This document shows, piece after piece, positions 8,651-17,370 of a stretch of 64,000 nucleotides of DNA. How positions within the stretch are numbered: position 1 is the first letter of the stretch; the number at the start of each line of letters is the position of its first letter. The position numbers and the translations under genes were made by a program. The notes under the pieces are model-generated. The model saw only the letters and a program-made list of their open reading frames with translations. It did not search any database and was not told the DNA's origin. Origin of the DNA: Aegicerativicinus sediminis (lineage in GTDB: Bacteria; Bacteroidota; Bacteroidia; Flavobacteriales; Flavobacteriaceae); NCBI RefSeq assembly GCF_015476115.1, contig NZ_CP064295.1, forward strand, positions 924,001-988,000, in the 5' to 3' direction.

Positions 8651-10060
8651 ATGCTTCCAATGAATCTCACCAAATTAACATTCCTTTTTTTATCATTAGT
8701 CCTTCAAGGCTGTATAGTTAATGATGATTTTGAAATACCGAATACCGAATTTGAAGACCCTAATATCCCACAATCTAAAATTACTGACATAGATGCTGTA
8801 AAGGGTCTTTATTTTCAGAATATGGCGATAACTCAAATACAATCAGAAATGTATATGGAAGGTTATGTCATTTCTAGTGATGCGGGAGGAAACTTTTTTA
8901 AACAGTTAATTCTACAAGATAAACCGGAGAACCCGACATGTGGAATTGTTATTGAAATTGATTTAAATCCCTTATACACATATTTTGATATTGGCCGTAA
9001 AGTATATGTAAAATTACAAGGGCTGTATGTTGGTCTTGAAAATGGAGTGGTTAAACTCGGGAAATCAGAAAACAATGGCATCGCAAGAATTTCATTTTCA
9101 GAATTAGACAATTACATTCTTCGCACTCCTACCATTGCAAACATTACTCCCAAAGACCTGAATATCACCCAATTTTCAGAAGAGTTTGAAAATACATTTG
9201 TGAGACTTAGCAACGTACAATTCAACCGATTTGAAATTTCAGAAGAAAATCCTAAATCATTTGCCTCCGAAGACGGAGATCAATTTGATGGTGAAAGGGT
9301 TCTAGAAAGCTGTTTAACAAATTCTGCCACAATTCTTAGCACGAGTACCTTTTCAAATTTTAAATCATTGAAACTTCCTTCAGGAAAAGGGACAGTTGAT
9401 GGCATACTAACAAGAGATTTTTACGATGACTTCTATACAATTTACCTAAACACTCCAGAAGACATTAATTTTAATACTACTGAAAGATGCGACCCCGTTA
9501 ATATTCCACTTTCATCAAATATAGATTGTGATGATCTAGGCAATAATAGCGATCTCATATTTTCCGAGATTTTTGACCGTTTTAACAACATTACCCAATT
9601 AATTAATGCTGGTTGGTCTAACATTAGCTTGATTCCCTCCAACACCAAATACACCTTGGCAAGGTTCAGCGGAAATACATATGTACAAATTACCGGTTAT
9701 AATTCCTCAGATGCTAATATTGATAACTGGTTGGTTAGTCCTCCTATTGATCTAAGTGATGTTGAGGAGTTTCAATTAAACTTGCAAATTCAGAGCAGTT
9801 ATGATAATGGTAAAATTATGAGTGTTCTCATCTCAAATGATTTTGATGGAACAGTTGAAAATTCTACTTGGCATAATTTAGCGGATGCCCTTATCCCTTC
9901 AGGTCCAGCAACCTCATTTGGTGAATTTATCGATGTAGGACCAATCAATTTATCCTGCTTCAATTCAAATCAATTATTCATTGCAATTAGGTATCAGGGA
10001 TCAGATCCAAGTGGCACCACTCGCTATCATATAGACAATATTGAAGTTAGAGGAAAATAA
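8651..10060 (+). CDS. DUF5689 lipoprotein with C-terminal choice-of-anchor-J-like domain
   Basis: A probable surface lipoprotein, 469 residues. The N-terminus (FLFLSLVLQGCIVNDD) has a lipobox with Cys21. Residues ~40-280 match the DUF5689 pattern of OB-like strands (MYMEGYVISSDAGGNFFKQL, RKVYVKLQGLYVG, GTVDGILTRDFYDDFYTIYL). Residues ~300-469 form a jelly-roll resembling choice-of-anchor J (NWLVSPPIDLSDVEEFQLNL, FIAIRYQGSD, TRYHIDNIEVRG). It is co-transcribed with the TonB receptor (7-bp gap), so it is the likely substrate-capture partner. A second in-frame ATG at 8660 is an equally good start. The ligand is unknown. Confidence 0.82.
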   Translation: MLPMNLTKLTFLFLSLVLQGCIVNDDFEIPNTEFEDPNIPQSKITDIDAVKGLYFQNMAITQIQSEMYMEGYVISSDAGGNFFKQLILQDKPENPTCGIVIEIDLNPLYTYFDIGRKVYVKLQGLYVGLENGVVKLGKSENNGIARISFSELDNYILRTPTIANITPKDLNITQFSEEFENTFVRLSNVQFNRFEISEENPKSFASEDGDQFDGERVLESCLTNSATILSTSTFSNFKSLKLPSGKGTVDGILTRDFYDDFYTIYLNTPEDINFNTTERCDPVNIPLSSNIDCDDLGNNSDLIFSEIFDRFNNITQLINAGWSNISLIPSNTKYTLARFSGNTYVQITGYNSSDANIDNWLVSPPIDLSDVEEFQLNLQIQSSYDNGKIMSVLISNDFDGTVENSTWHNLADALIPSGPATSFGEFIDVGPINLSCFNSNQLFIAIRYQGSDPSGTTRYHIDNIEVRGK

Positions 10061-10102
10061 TACATTTATTGAACTAAACATGGTATCCAATTAAGCCTTT
10101 TT

Positions 10103-10110
10103 TACCTTTG
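10103..10110 (+). promoter_or_regulatory. -7 promoter box before the 123-residue membrane protein
   Basis: TACCTTTG matches TAnnTTTG exactly and ends 15 bp before the ATG at 10126, which would give a very short leader. No clear -33 box is seen. Confidence 0.45.
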
Positions 10111-10125
10111 CGGTAAAGTCTGTTT

Positions 10126-10497
10126 ATGTTCCACAACCTATTTTATGCCGCATTTGAACATTTTAAAACCATCTATGGAAGAAATGCCAATAAAATGGCT
10201 ATTATTTATATTGCCTTAACAGAGTGCTGTATTTTATTGGTTTTAGGGATGTTTTTTGCCGTGTTCTTGTCTAAAATGCACGTTAACCTACCCTCCGGCA
10301 CAGATTTATGGCTTTTCTATTTTGTTTCGTGCCTAATTATTTTTTTAAAAAACTGGGTGCAATATTCCGGTAAAAAGCGGAAAATATTAAATACCAAATC
10401 CAAGCATACCAAACAAAATTCTTATGGGCTTTTGGCATTAATTTTCTTGCCTATCGGAAGCTTAATCTTGGCCGCTATCCTCTACCAAGCTTTGTAG
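10126..10497 (+). CDS. Three-helix membrane protein, unknown function
   Basis: A 123-residue protein with hydrophobic helices at about 25-48, 61-78 and 98-120, and a basic loop between the last two (YSGKKRKILNTKSKHTKQN). I do not recognise the family. The last 36 bp overlap the 3' end of the convergent EEP gene. The promoter-like box just upstream suggests independent expression. Confidence 0.62.
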   Translation: MFHNLFYAAFEHFKTIYGRNANKMAIIYIALTECCILLVLGMFFAVFLSKMHVNLPSGTDLWLFYFVSCLIIFLKNWVQYSGKKRKILNTKSKHTKQNSYGLLALIFLPIGSLILAAILYQAL

Positions 10498-11436
10498 TTT
10501 TCTTTTCAATTGAATAAATACGGGGAAGTGATCGCTAAATCCTCCTAAAAATCGCTTTCCGGCATAGGTTCTAAATGGATGACCCTTGTACCTTCCATTA
10601 TATTGAGTTAAAAATTTGGGGTCGAAAATATCCGAACCGTGAAAATAAAATTGACCTTCATTCTTATCAAAGAAATTTTGGCTAATGAATATTTGGTCAT
10701 AAACATTCCATTTAAAATCATGGGTAACGCTACCTCTACCTCTGGCCCAATGCATTTCGAGGGCATTAAAAAACCCTGATTGCTTTCTCAAATGTTTTAT
10801 TGGCAAGCCATCGGGATTATCATTAAAATCTCCCATCACGACAACCTTTGGATTGGAATAGGTTAATTGCAGTTTCTGAATAACAAATAGCAACTTGTCG
10901 GCCGCTGCCATCCTCTTATATTCAGATTCTATATCACCCTCCCTCTTAGATGGCCAATGATTAACAATAATATGAATTTCTTCACCTTCAAGTTTCCCAC
11001 TTACCAAAAGGATGTCACGAGTAAAATCTCTTATACCATCTTCATCCTCTATTAATACCGAAAAAATTTCTGAAGAACTCACCTCAAAAAAACGGGTGTC
11101 ATAGATAAGGGCGGTGTCAATTCCTCGTTCGTCATAAGAATCATAATGAACATAATTATATGGAATAGATAAAAGGTCTTTGGCTTTCAATAGATCTTCT
11201 AATACCCGTTGATTCTCAATTTCCGCCACTCCTAATATGGTGGGTGGAAATGGAAACTGTTCGGGTCCAATAACTGAAATTGCGTTGCCCATTTTATAGA
11301 CTTTTCGTTCGTATCGCTTTGCAGTCCACCGTTTATCAGAATCTGGAAGGTAGTCACTGTCATTCGAAAAGGGATCATTTTCTGTATCAAAAAAATTTTC
11401 TAGGTTATAAAAAGCAATGGTATGAATTCTACTCAC
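10462..11436 (-). CDS. EEP-family phosphodiesterase without signal peptide
   Basis: This is a second DNase I-like enzyme, 324 residues, paralogous to the one at 4590-5642. The same signatures appear in the same order: AFYNLENFFDTENDPF, GVAEIENQRVLEDLL, DERGIDTALIYD, IIVNHWPSKREGD, VVVMGDFNDNPDG and GGFSDHFPVFIQL. It starts at a GTG at 11436 directly with the first strand and shows no signal peptide, so it probably acts in the cytoplasm while its paralogue is exported. It adds an ERxxYKMGNAIS helix and a basic tail (QLKRKLQSLVEDSG). Substrate is not determined. Confidence 0.86.
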   Translation of the reverse strand: MSRIHTIAFYNLENFFDTENDPFSNDSDYLPDSDKRWTAKRYERKVYKMGNAISVIGPEQFPFPPTILGVAEIENQRVLEDLLKAKDLLSIPYNYVHYDSYDERGIDTALIYDTRFFEVSSSEIFSVLIEDEDGIRDFTRDILLVSGKLEGEEIHIIVNHWPSKREGDIESEYKRMAAADKLLFVIQKLQLTYSNPKVVVMGDFNDNPDGLPIKHLRKQSGFFNALEMHWARGRGSVTHDFKWNVYDQIFISQNFFDKNEGQFYFHGSDIFDPKFLTQYNGRYKGHPFRTYAGKRFLGGFSDHFPVFIQLKRKLQSLVEDSGQD

Positions 11437-11487
11437 GTATTTTAAGAGAATTTAGGTTTGGAACACTTAAGATTCTAAAAATACTAA

Positions 11488-11516
11488 TTTCAACTATAGG
11501 CATTTATGTACCTTTG
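11488..11516 (+). promoter_or_regulatory. Promoter of hflX
   Basis: A perfect -7 box TACCTTTG lies at 11509-11516, 16 bp before the ATG at 11533. A partial -33 box (TTTC, 11488-11491) sits 17 bp upstream of it. The resulting leader would be about 10 nt. Confidence 0.5.
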
Positions 11517-11532
11517 CCTATTATTTAAAATC

Positions 11533-12744
11533 ATGATTGAAGAAAAGGATATTTCGTTGGAAAAGGCGGTTTTGGTAGGACTTGTAACTCAAAATCAAGA
11601 TGAGGAAAAAGTTAAGGAATATTTAGATGAATTGGAATTCTTAACCTATACTGCTGGCGGTGAAGTATTGAAACGATTTACGCAAAAGGTTGAGATGCCG
11701 AACCCAAAAACTTTTATAGGAAGCGGAAAGTTAGATGAGGTTAAGGATTATATACATGAAAATGACGTTACCACGGTAATATTCGATGATGAACTTTCTC
11801 CTGCCCAAGAAAGAAACATAAGCAGAATCTTAAATTGTAAAATTCTCGATAGAACCAATCTTATTTTAGACATTTTTGCTCAAAGAGCACAAACTAGTTA
11901 TGCAAGAACCCAAGTAGAATTGGCTCAATGCGAATATTTACTTCCCCGATTAAAAGGTATGTGGACGCACCTTGAAAGGCAAAAGGGTGGTATCGGCATG
12001 CGTGGTCCCGGTGAAACTGAAATAGAAACCGACCGTCGGATAGTTCGTGATAAAATTGCTCTATTAAAGGCAAAAATTAAAACCATAGACAAACAAATGG
12101 CAGTTCAACGCGGAAACCGCGGTAGCTTGGTTAGAGTTGCATTGGTGGGTTACACAAACGTTGGGAAGTCTACCTTAATGAATGTGATCAGTAAAAGTGA
12201 TGTTTTCGCTGAAAATAAATTGTTTGCAACTTTAGACACAACCGTTAGAAAGGTTGTTATTCATAACCTTCCATTCTTGGTAAGTGATACCGTTGGTTTT
12301 ATTAGAAAATTGCCTACACAATTGGTAGAAAGTTTTAAAAGTACACTTGACGAGGTTAGAGAGGCCGATTTACTGCTTCATGTTGTGGATATTTCCCATT
12401 CAAATTTTGAAGAACATATAGAATCTGTTAATAATATCTTGGCAGAGATTGGTTGTGACGACAAGCCAACCATCATGGTTTTTAATAAAATCGATGCCTA
12501 TAAGCCCCAAGATTTTGACGAGGAAGATCTCATGTCTGAGCGTACAACAGCCCACTTCAGTTTGGAAGAGTGGCAGAAAACTTGGATGCATAAAGTTGGG
12601 AACAAGGCACTGTTTATTTCCGCCTTAAACAAAGAAAACATGGATGCCTTCCGGAACCGTGTTTATAAAGAGGTTCGTGACATCCATGTTACCCGTTTTC
12701 CTTATAACAATTTTCTTTACCCCGATATTGAGGAATTAGAATAA
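11533..12744 (+). CDS. hflX: Ribosome-associated GTPase HflX
   Basis: HflX binds the 50S subunit and splits or rescues stalled ribosomes. The 403-residue protein has the HflX N-terminal domain (NPKTFIGSGKLDEVKDYI, FDDELSPAQERNI, DRTNLILDIFAQRAQT), the glycine-rich linker GGIGMRGPGETEIETDRR, and the GTPase domain with G1 GYTNVGKST, G3 DTVGFI and G4 NKID. The C-terminus (NNFLYPDIEELE) is short. The start is the ATG at 11533 (MIEEKDISLEKAVLVG); one at 11506 would put the promoter box inside the gene. It ends 3 bp from the convergent suf-operon tail gene. Confidence 0.95.
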   Translation: MIEEKDISLEKAVLVGLVTQNQDEEKVKEYLDELEFLTYTAGGEVLKRFTQKVEMPNPKTFIGSGKLDEVKDYIHENDVTTVIFDDELSPAQERNISRILNCKILDRTNLILDIFAQRAQTSYARTQVELAQCEYLLPRLKGMWTHLERQKGGIGMRGPGETEIETDRRIVRDKIALLKAKIKTIDKQMAVQRGNRGSLVRVALVGYTNVGKSTLMNVISKSDVFAENKLFATLDTTVRKVVIHNLPFLVSDTVGFIRKLPTQLVESFKSTLDEVREADLLLHVVDISHSNFEEHIESVNNILAEIGCDDKPTIMVFNKIDAYKPQDFDEEDLMSERTTAHFSLEEWQKTWMHKVGNKALFISALNKENMDAFRNRVYKEVRDIHVTRFPYNNFLYPDIEELE

Positions 12745-12747
12745 GGT

Positions 12748-13680
12748 TTATTTGAAGTTATAGCTCAGTCCAATCGTATAATACGACTGTAGTTTATTAT
12801 CTATAGAATCGAATGTGGCATCCGTTTCACCGAGGGTATTAACTGCATAATCCAAAGCCTCTTGTTTGTTGCCTCTCAATCCAATTTCCAAACCGACACC
12901 AAAGTTTTTCCAAACGGTGTAGTTAAAAGAATTCAACCAAGTCCAGTTTGAGTAATCTGAGCCTTCATAGCTCAAGAACACCGATAGGTTACTTTTAAAG
13001 TTCAGTTTGCCAAAAGATTTGGTATAATCCCCAACAATCTTAGCACCTAAGGAAGATTCATAAATAACATCCTCGCTACTAAACACAAAGTTATAGTTAA
13101 GCGGATGTATAACTACGACCAAGTCCGAAATTGGAGTCCAAGTTAAACCAACACCCAAATCTAAATAGCCTGGATCATTAAAATTATCAAGTAATGTAGT
13201 CCGGTATTCCATTAAAGCTGAAGCCGCCCAAGATTTGCTTAAGTTTCTACCGTAAAGTGATGATAAATTAAATACATCCGTTGTAGGTTCAAATTTTGGT
13301 TCGTCAGTGTCATCATCACGGTCATCAAACTTTACCCATTTAAGGTTGGTATTGAGTGAATTTCTCCAGAAAAATTTTTCTTGTTTAAGATTAGCATAAG
13401 CATTGAAGGTTATACCAACACTACCTGATGAGTTATTTGGACTTCCTTGCGCATACCAATTAGTGAATTCTGAAAAGCTACCACCAATAACACCAAATGC
13501 ACCTACTTTCCAGCCAGGGATTGCATCAAGTTGCTTTTGAATTGCATCAACACGACCTTGTATAGCCTTAATTGAATCTTCTTTGGCAGATTTAGCAGCC
13601 TTAAGTTCATCTTCAGTTTGGGCAAAGGTTTGTACCAACGAAATCATCGCTAGCAACAAAAAAAGAGAATACTTTTTCAT
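12748..13680 (-). CDS. DUF3078 outer-membrane beta-barrel protein
   Basis: A 310-residue protein with a signal peptide (MKKYSLFLLLAMISLVQTFAQ), a short coiled-coil (residues 23-50, ELKAAKSAKEDSIKAIQGRV) and then alternating amphipathic strands ending NKLQSYYTIGLSYNFK, a typical outer-membrane terminus. The sequence GWKVGAFGVIGGSFSEFTNW near residue 52 is characteristic of DUF3078. The role of the family is not known. It is the last gene of the suf run, 19 bp after the DUF2480 gene. Start at 13680 is chosen because of the signal peptide; an upstream ATG at 13752 would overlap the DUF2480 gene. Confidence 0.82.
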   Translation of the reverse strand: MKKYSLFLLLAMISLVQTFAQTEDELKAAKSAKEDSIKAIQGRVDAIQKQLDAIPGWKVGAFGVIGGSFSEFTNWYAQGSPNNSSGSVGITFNAYANLKQEKFFWRNSLNTNLKWVKFDDRDDDTDEPKFEPTTDVFNLSSLYGRNLSKSWAASALMEYRTTLLDNFNDPGYLDLGVGLTWTPISDLVVVIHPLNYNFVFSSEDVIYESSLGAKIVGDYTKSFGKLNFKSNLSVFLSYEGSDYSNWTWLNSFNYTVWKNFGVGLEIGLRGNKQEALDYAVNTLGETDATFDSIDNKLQSYYTIGLSYNFK

Positions 13681-13699
13681 AAATAAAATTGAGGGTTTT

Positions 13700-14218
13700 T
13701 TAATTAGGAACGTTTTTACGTTTATAAAGGGGAACAGATGAACATGCCTCACCGTACATTATAGATTTGGCAACGCTCTGTAGTTTATTAACTATTTGCA
13801 AATAAGCATTTTTTGGAACAGGTTTATGGGAACAACCTTTTACAATTACAGGTTTATCCCGATAAGGCTCCATGTCCATATTGCTGATTAAAGGATTGTA
13901 AATTGCAGTTTCTAAACTTTCTTCATCGCCTTCAATTACCAATTTTGCGATCGGATTTAAATAAGTTGAAACTAAAGCATAAGCCCAAATTGGGATAATA
14001 GCATCAGTTGAACAAGTTATTGCTACAAAGCTATCCCGGTATTGTTCCCAATCGTGATTATTCAATCCTTCTCGAAAATCCTTCTCACGAAGCACTAGGC
14101 CTTCATATAACCAATCCTTCAAATCAAAAATATGCCGTGGGCCGTCAACATAATAATCTTCTAGATCTAGAACCATTAATTTACTGAGTGCTACCCTATT
14201 TACAATCGTATCTGCCAT
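13700..14218 (-). CDS. DUF2480 family protein
   Basis: A soluble 172-residue protein of a Bacteroidota-specific family (DUF2480). Conserved stretches are IVNRVALSKLMVLDLEDYY, FDLKDWLYEGLVLREKDFR, DAIIPIWAYALV and VIVKGCSHKPVPKNAYLQIV. A Cys (KGCS, ~129) and a second Cys in GEACSSVPLYKRK are of interest given the iron-sulfur context, but no metal site is proven. It lies 21 bp after the ABC exporter gene. Function is unknown. Confidence 0.85.
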   Translation of the reverse strand: MADTIVNRVALSKLMVLDLEDYYVDGPRHIFDLKDWLYEGLVLREKDFREGLNNHDWEQYRDSFVAITCSTDAIIPIWAYALVSTYLNPIAKLVIEGDEESLETAIYNPLISNMDMEPYRDKPVIVKGCSHKPVPKNAYLQIVNKLQSVAKSIMYGEACSSVPLYKRKNVPN

Positions 14219-14239
14219 GCTTCAAAAATAATTAAAATT

Positions 14240-16084
14240 CTATTTATACCCTTCTGCCTGCATAGTGAATAACTGTGCGTATAATTGATTGCTATCCATA
14301 AGCTGTTTATGGGTTCCAAGCTCTAGCACACTACCTTCATCAAGGACTAAAATCCTGTCAGCCTGCCTTACTGTGCTAAATCGGTGTGAAATAATAATAC
14401 TAGTCTTATTTTCGGTTAATCCTATAAACCTTTCAAAAACATCCTTTTCGGCTTTAGCATCTAAAGCTGAAGTTGGTTCATCTAAAATCAAAACTTTGGC
14501 GTCTTTCATGTAAGCTCTTGCTAAAGCCACTTTTTGCCATTGTCCACCAGATAGCTCTATACCTTTATAGAAACGTTTGCCTAACTGTTGGTCATAGCCT
14601 TGCTTCATTTCATCGACAACCTCTTTCGCTAAACTCAATTCCGCAGCATTTTCGATTTTCTCTTGGTTATTAACCTCTGCTATATTACCTACCGCGATAT
14701 TCTCTTTTAAAGTGAATTCATACCTAAAAAAATCTTGAAAGATAACCCCAAAATATTGCTGATAGGCTGCCTTGTTAAACTTGGTGATAGGAATATTATC
14801 CAATAATATTTGTCCCTTAGTGGGCTCATAAAACCTAAGAAGCAATTTTGTTAAAGTGGTTTTTCCCGCCCCATTCTGACCTACGAATGCCATTTTTTCT
14901 CCTGCCTTAATTCTAAAATTGATATCCTTTAAAATTTCAACATCGGAATTGGGATAAGTAAAATGAACATTTCTGAATTCAAAGCCAATGGTAATTTCTT
15001 CTGGCAAAGGGACTTCCTCAGATTTTATATCGTCAGTAGGCATATCGATAAATGTAAAGTAATCCTTTAAATAAAGGGCACTCTCAGTAATTCGTGTAAA
15101 CTTTGAAAAGAAGCCTTGCAGGTTTCTCATTAAGTTATTGAAAGAGCCAGACAGAAAGGTTAATTCTCCCAAAGTAATCACTCCAGAAATTACACGTATA
15201 ATGATAAAAATATAAGCTCCATAATAGCTCACCGATCCCAATAAATTGAAGACAAATCCCCAAGAACTTCTTTTTATCGCAAGTGTCTTATTAAGATTAT
15301 AATACTGATTGGAAAGCTTTTTAAAACGTGTAACTATGAAATCGGTAAGGCCAAAAAGCTTTATTTCCTTAGCAGTTCTGTCATTTGCTCCGATGAAACG
15401 AAGGTAATCCAATTCTCGTCTCTCAGAAGTCCAACTTCTTGCCAAGCTATACTGTTGCTGGCTAAACCAAATTTCATTAAAAAAAGCAGGTATAACGCTT
15501 AAAATGAGTAACAGAATAAGGATGGGCTCAAAATAAACCAGTCCCGCGATTAAGGTTCCAATAGAAATTAAACTTTGTGCCTCACCCAACACATTAGACA
15601 TCAGTGCTACTCTGCCAGAAGTCTGCATTCGAGCTCTTTCTAGACTATCATAAAAGTCTGGATCCTCTAAAAGACTAATATTTATTTCTTTGGTCTTTTC
15701 AATAATTTTTACTGAAGATGCAATGGAATAGGCATCACCCAACAATCCGTCTGTCAGAGAAATAGCCCGACTCATTAAATCAGACAGGATTACCAAGAAA
15801 AACTCCAATGCAACAAAGGTCCAGAGCCTGTTGAGATCACCATCTTCTACACTAGCCTGAAAAACAATCTCATCTATTATAATCTTACCAACCCATAATA
15901 TGGAAACTGGTAAAATGGCGCCAATTAAACGACACAAAGCTGATGCCAAAAATAGCTTCGGACTTGTCTTCCATATTTCCTTAAAAAATCTAGGAAGATA
16001 TGTTAGTGCATTGAAGGAAGACTTCAGGTTGGTCTTACCTGAATCTTTTAAAGATTTTGGACCTTGCCTAGGCACCCTTAACAA
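14240..16084 (-). CDS. ABC exporter, fused permease and ATPase
   Basis: A 614-residue half-transporter: an ABC type-1 membrane domain (residues ~30-330, about six helices, e.g. LFLASALCRLIGAILPVSIL and YYGAYIFIIIRVISGVITLG) followed by an ATPase with Walker A GQNGAGKTTLTKLL, Q-loop FGVIFQDFFRYEFTLKEN, signature ELSGGQWQKVALARA, Walker B KVLILDEPTSALD and H-loop IIISHRF. It works as a dimer. The substrate is unknown. It sits inside the suf run, 3 bp after the sufT-like gene. There is no ATG near the start: TTG (16084) or GTG (16075) must serve, which is unusual for this window. Distant relatives include exporters of lipids, peptides and Atm1-type sulfur compounds, but the sequence alone does not choose. 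Confidence 0.88.
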   Translation of the reverse strand: MLRVPRQGPKSLKDSGKTNLKSSFNALTYLPRFFKEIWKTSPKLFLASALCRLIGAILPVSILWVGKIIIDEIVFQASVEDGDLNRLWTFVALEFFLVILSDLMSRAISLTDGLLGDAYSIASSVKIIEKTKEINISLLEDPDFYDSLERARMQTSGRVALMSNVLGEAQSLISIGTLIAGLVYFEPILILLLILSVIPAFFNEIWFSQQQYSLARSWTSERRELDYLRFIGANDRTAKEIKLFGLTDFIVTRFKKLSNQYYNLNKTLAIKRSSWGFVFNLLGSVSYYGAYIFIIIRVISGVITLGELTFLSGSFNNLMRNLQGFFSKFTRITESALYLKDYFTFIDMPTDDIKSEEVPLPEEITIGFEFRNVHFTYPNSDVEILKDINFRIKAGEKMAFVGQNGAGKTTLTKLLLRFYEPTKGQILLDNIPITKFNKAAYQQYFGVIFQDFFRYEFTLKENIAVGNIAEVNNQEKIENAAELSLAKEVVDEMKQGYDQQLGKRFYKGIELSGGQWQKVALARAYMKDAKVLILDEPTSALDAKAEKDVFERFIGLTENKTSIIISHRFSTVRQADRILVLDEGSVLELGTHKQLMDSNQLYAQLFTMQAEGYK

Positions 16085-16087
16085 TCA

Positions 16088-16411
16088 TTAAAGTAGGCCT
16101 AATTCTAATTTGGCCTCTTCACTCATAAGATCTTGACTCCATGGCGGATCGAATGTAATTTCCACCTCAGCAGATTTTACTTCATCAATAGATTTAATCT
16201 TCTCTTCAACCTCCAAGGGAAGTGTTTCTGCCACAGGACAGTTTGGTGTTGTGAGTGTCATCAATATTTTTACATCACGATCCTCGTTCACAAACACATC
16301 ATATATTAGACCTAATTCGTAAATATCTACTGGTATTTCTGGGTCAAAAATAGTCTTTAAAACCCTTACTATTTTTTCTCCCAATGCGTTGGTATCTATT
16401 GTAGTTTCCAT
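16088..16411 (-). CDS. SUF system iron-sulfur assembly protein, MIP18/DUF59 family (SufT-like)
   Basis: A 107-residue protein of the DUF59/MIP18 family, which helps deliver Fe-S clusters to target proteins. The family core is clear: IFDPEIPVDIYELGLIYDV near residue 21, the conserved TTPNCPVAETLP with the reactive Cys near 73, and the ending ITFDPPWSQDLMSEEAKLELG. It follows sufE after a single base. The name SufT is used for this group, but SufT proper can be longer, so I leave the symbol empty. Confidence 0.9.
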   Translation of the reverse strand: METTIDTNALGEKIVRVLKTIFDPEIPVDIYELGLIYDVFVNEDRDVKILMTLTTPNCPVAETLPLEVEEKIKSIDEVKSAEVEITFDPPWSQDLMSEEAKLELGLL

Positions 16412-16412
16412 G

Positions 16413-16835
16413 TTAATTCATCTGGGTTTGGTATGCCAAGGCATACATCTTCAATTGCTTAATCATACTTACAAGACCATTGGCCCTGGTTGGTGACAAA
16501 TGTTCCTTTAGGCCAATTTCATCAATAAATTTAGTATCTGCCTCAAGAATATCTTTAGGGTTTTGGTTGGAGAATACTCTAATTAGAATAGCTATAATTC
16601 CTTTTGTGATAATTGCGTCGCTATCTGCTGTAAAGACCACTTTGTCCTCCTTCATTTCAGAATGTACCCAAACTCGACTTTGGCAACCTTTTATAAGATG
16701 GTCTTCAGTTTTATATTGGTCTTCAATCAACGGCAAAGATTTCCCTAAATCAATCATGTATTGATAGCGTTCTTCCCAATTTTCAAACATGGAAAACTCC
16801 TCGATGATTTCTTCTTGAATTTCTTTTATCGTCAT
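16413..16835 (-). CDS. sufE: Cysteine desulfuration protein SufE
   Basis: SufE takes the persulfide sulfur from SufS and passes it to the SufBCD scaffold. The 140-residue protein has the acceptor Cys51 in LIKGCQSRVWV, preceded by YMIDLGKSLPLI, and ends with the family's helix LSPTRANGLVSMIKQLKMYA. It is the normal length. It lies 31 bp after a lipoprotein gene in the suf run and 1 bp before the sufT-like gene. Confidence 0.94.
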   Translation of the reverse strand: MTIKEIQEEIIEEFSMFENWEERYQYMIDLGKSLPLIEDQYKTEDHLIKGCQSRVWVHSEMKEDKVVFTADSDAIITKGIIAILIRVFSNQNPKDILEADTKFIDEIGLKEHLSPTRANGLVSMIKQLKMYALAYQTQMN

Positions 16836-16866
16836 ATGCTATATTTAACACAAAAATACAAACTAT

Positions 16867-17325
16867 CTAATGGTCTAAATAGGTATTCTTCAGATTACTA
16901 ATGAAATTTAAGGTTTCTTTAAACTGTTTTGGGGGATTATCCTTATCAAATGTTTGAGACTTAATTTCATTACCATTTATATAAACTGCCAAATTGGTCA
17001 TGGCAGAACCATCGAATTGATAATATTTAGATGGAGGAATAACTTTAGTAATTTCCACAATGGGAATTTGTTCAACCAGGGATTCCAAATTTTCCCATTT
17101 CGCCGTAGAAATTGGCTTTGCAAATTTGAAATCGGGCCGCTTCTTTTCAAAATAAATTGAATCATTAGAAATACGAAGTTTTTCATAGAACCCTCTGCTA
17201 GAGGATTCGATCAGGATAGAATCTAATTCAACCTGTTGATCTATCGGACTAATACTGTTTCCATAGTACTTTTTTGAAGATATGCAACTAGCAAATACTA
17301 TTAAAATAAGGGGCAGTTTTCCCAT
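16867..17325 (-). CDS. Small lipoprotein of unknown function within the suf run
   Basis: A 152-residue protein starting MGKLPLILIVFASCISSKK, with a lipobox Cys at 14. An in-frame TTG 6 bp upstream is less likely as start. The rest is a mainly beta mature domain (SNDSIYFEKKRPDFKFAKPI, MTNLAVYINGNEIKSQTF). I do not recognise a family. It lies between sufS (39-bp gap) and sufE (31-bp gap) on the same strand, so it is very probably co-transcribed with iron-sulfur assembly genes even though it should be in an envelope membrane. Confidence 0.7.
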   Translation of the reverse strand: MGKLPLILIVFASCISSKKYYGNSISPIDQQVELDSILIESSSRGFYEKLRISNDSIYFEKKRPDFKFAKPISTAKWENLESLVEQIPIVEITKVIPPSKYYQFDGSAMTNLAVYINGNEIKSQTFDKDNPPKQFKETLNFISNLKNTYLDH

Positions 17326-17370
17326 TGACAATTTTTTTCAAATTACTCGCAAAAAGAGAGCCAAAAATAT

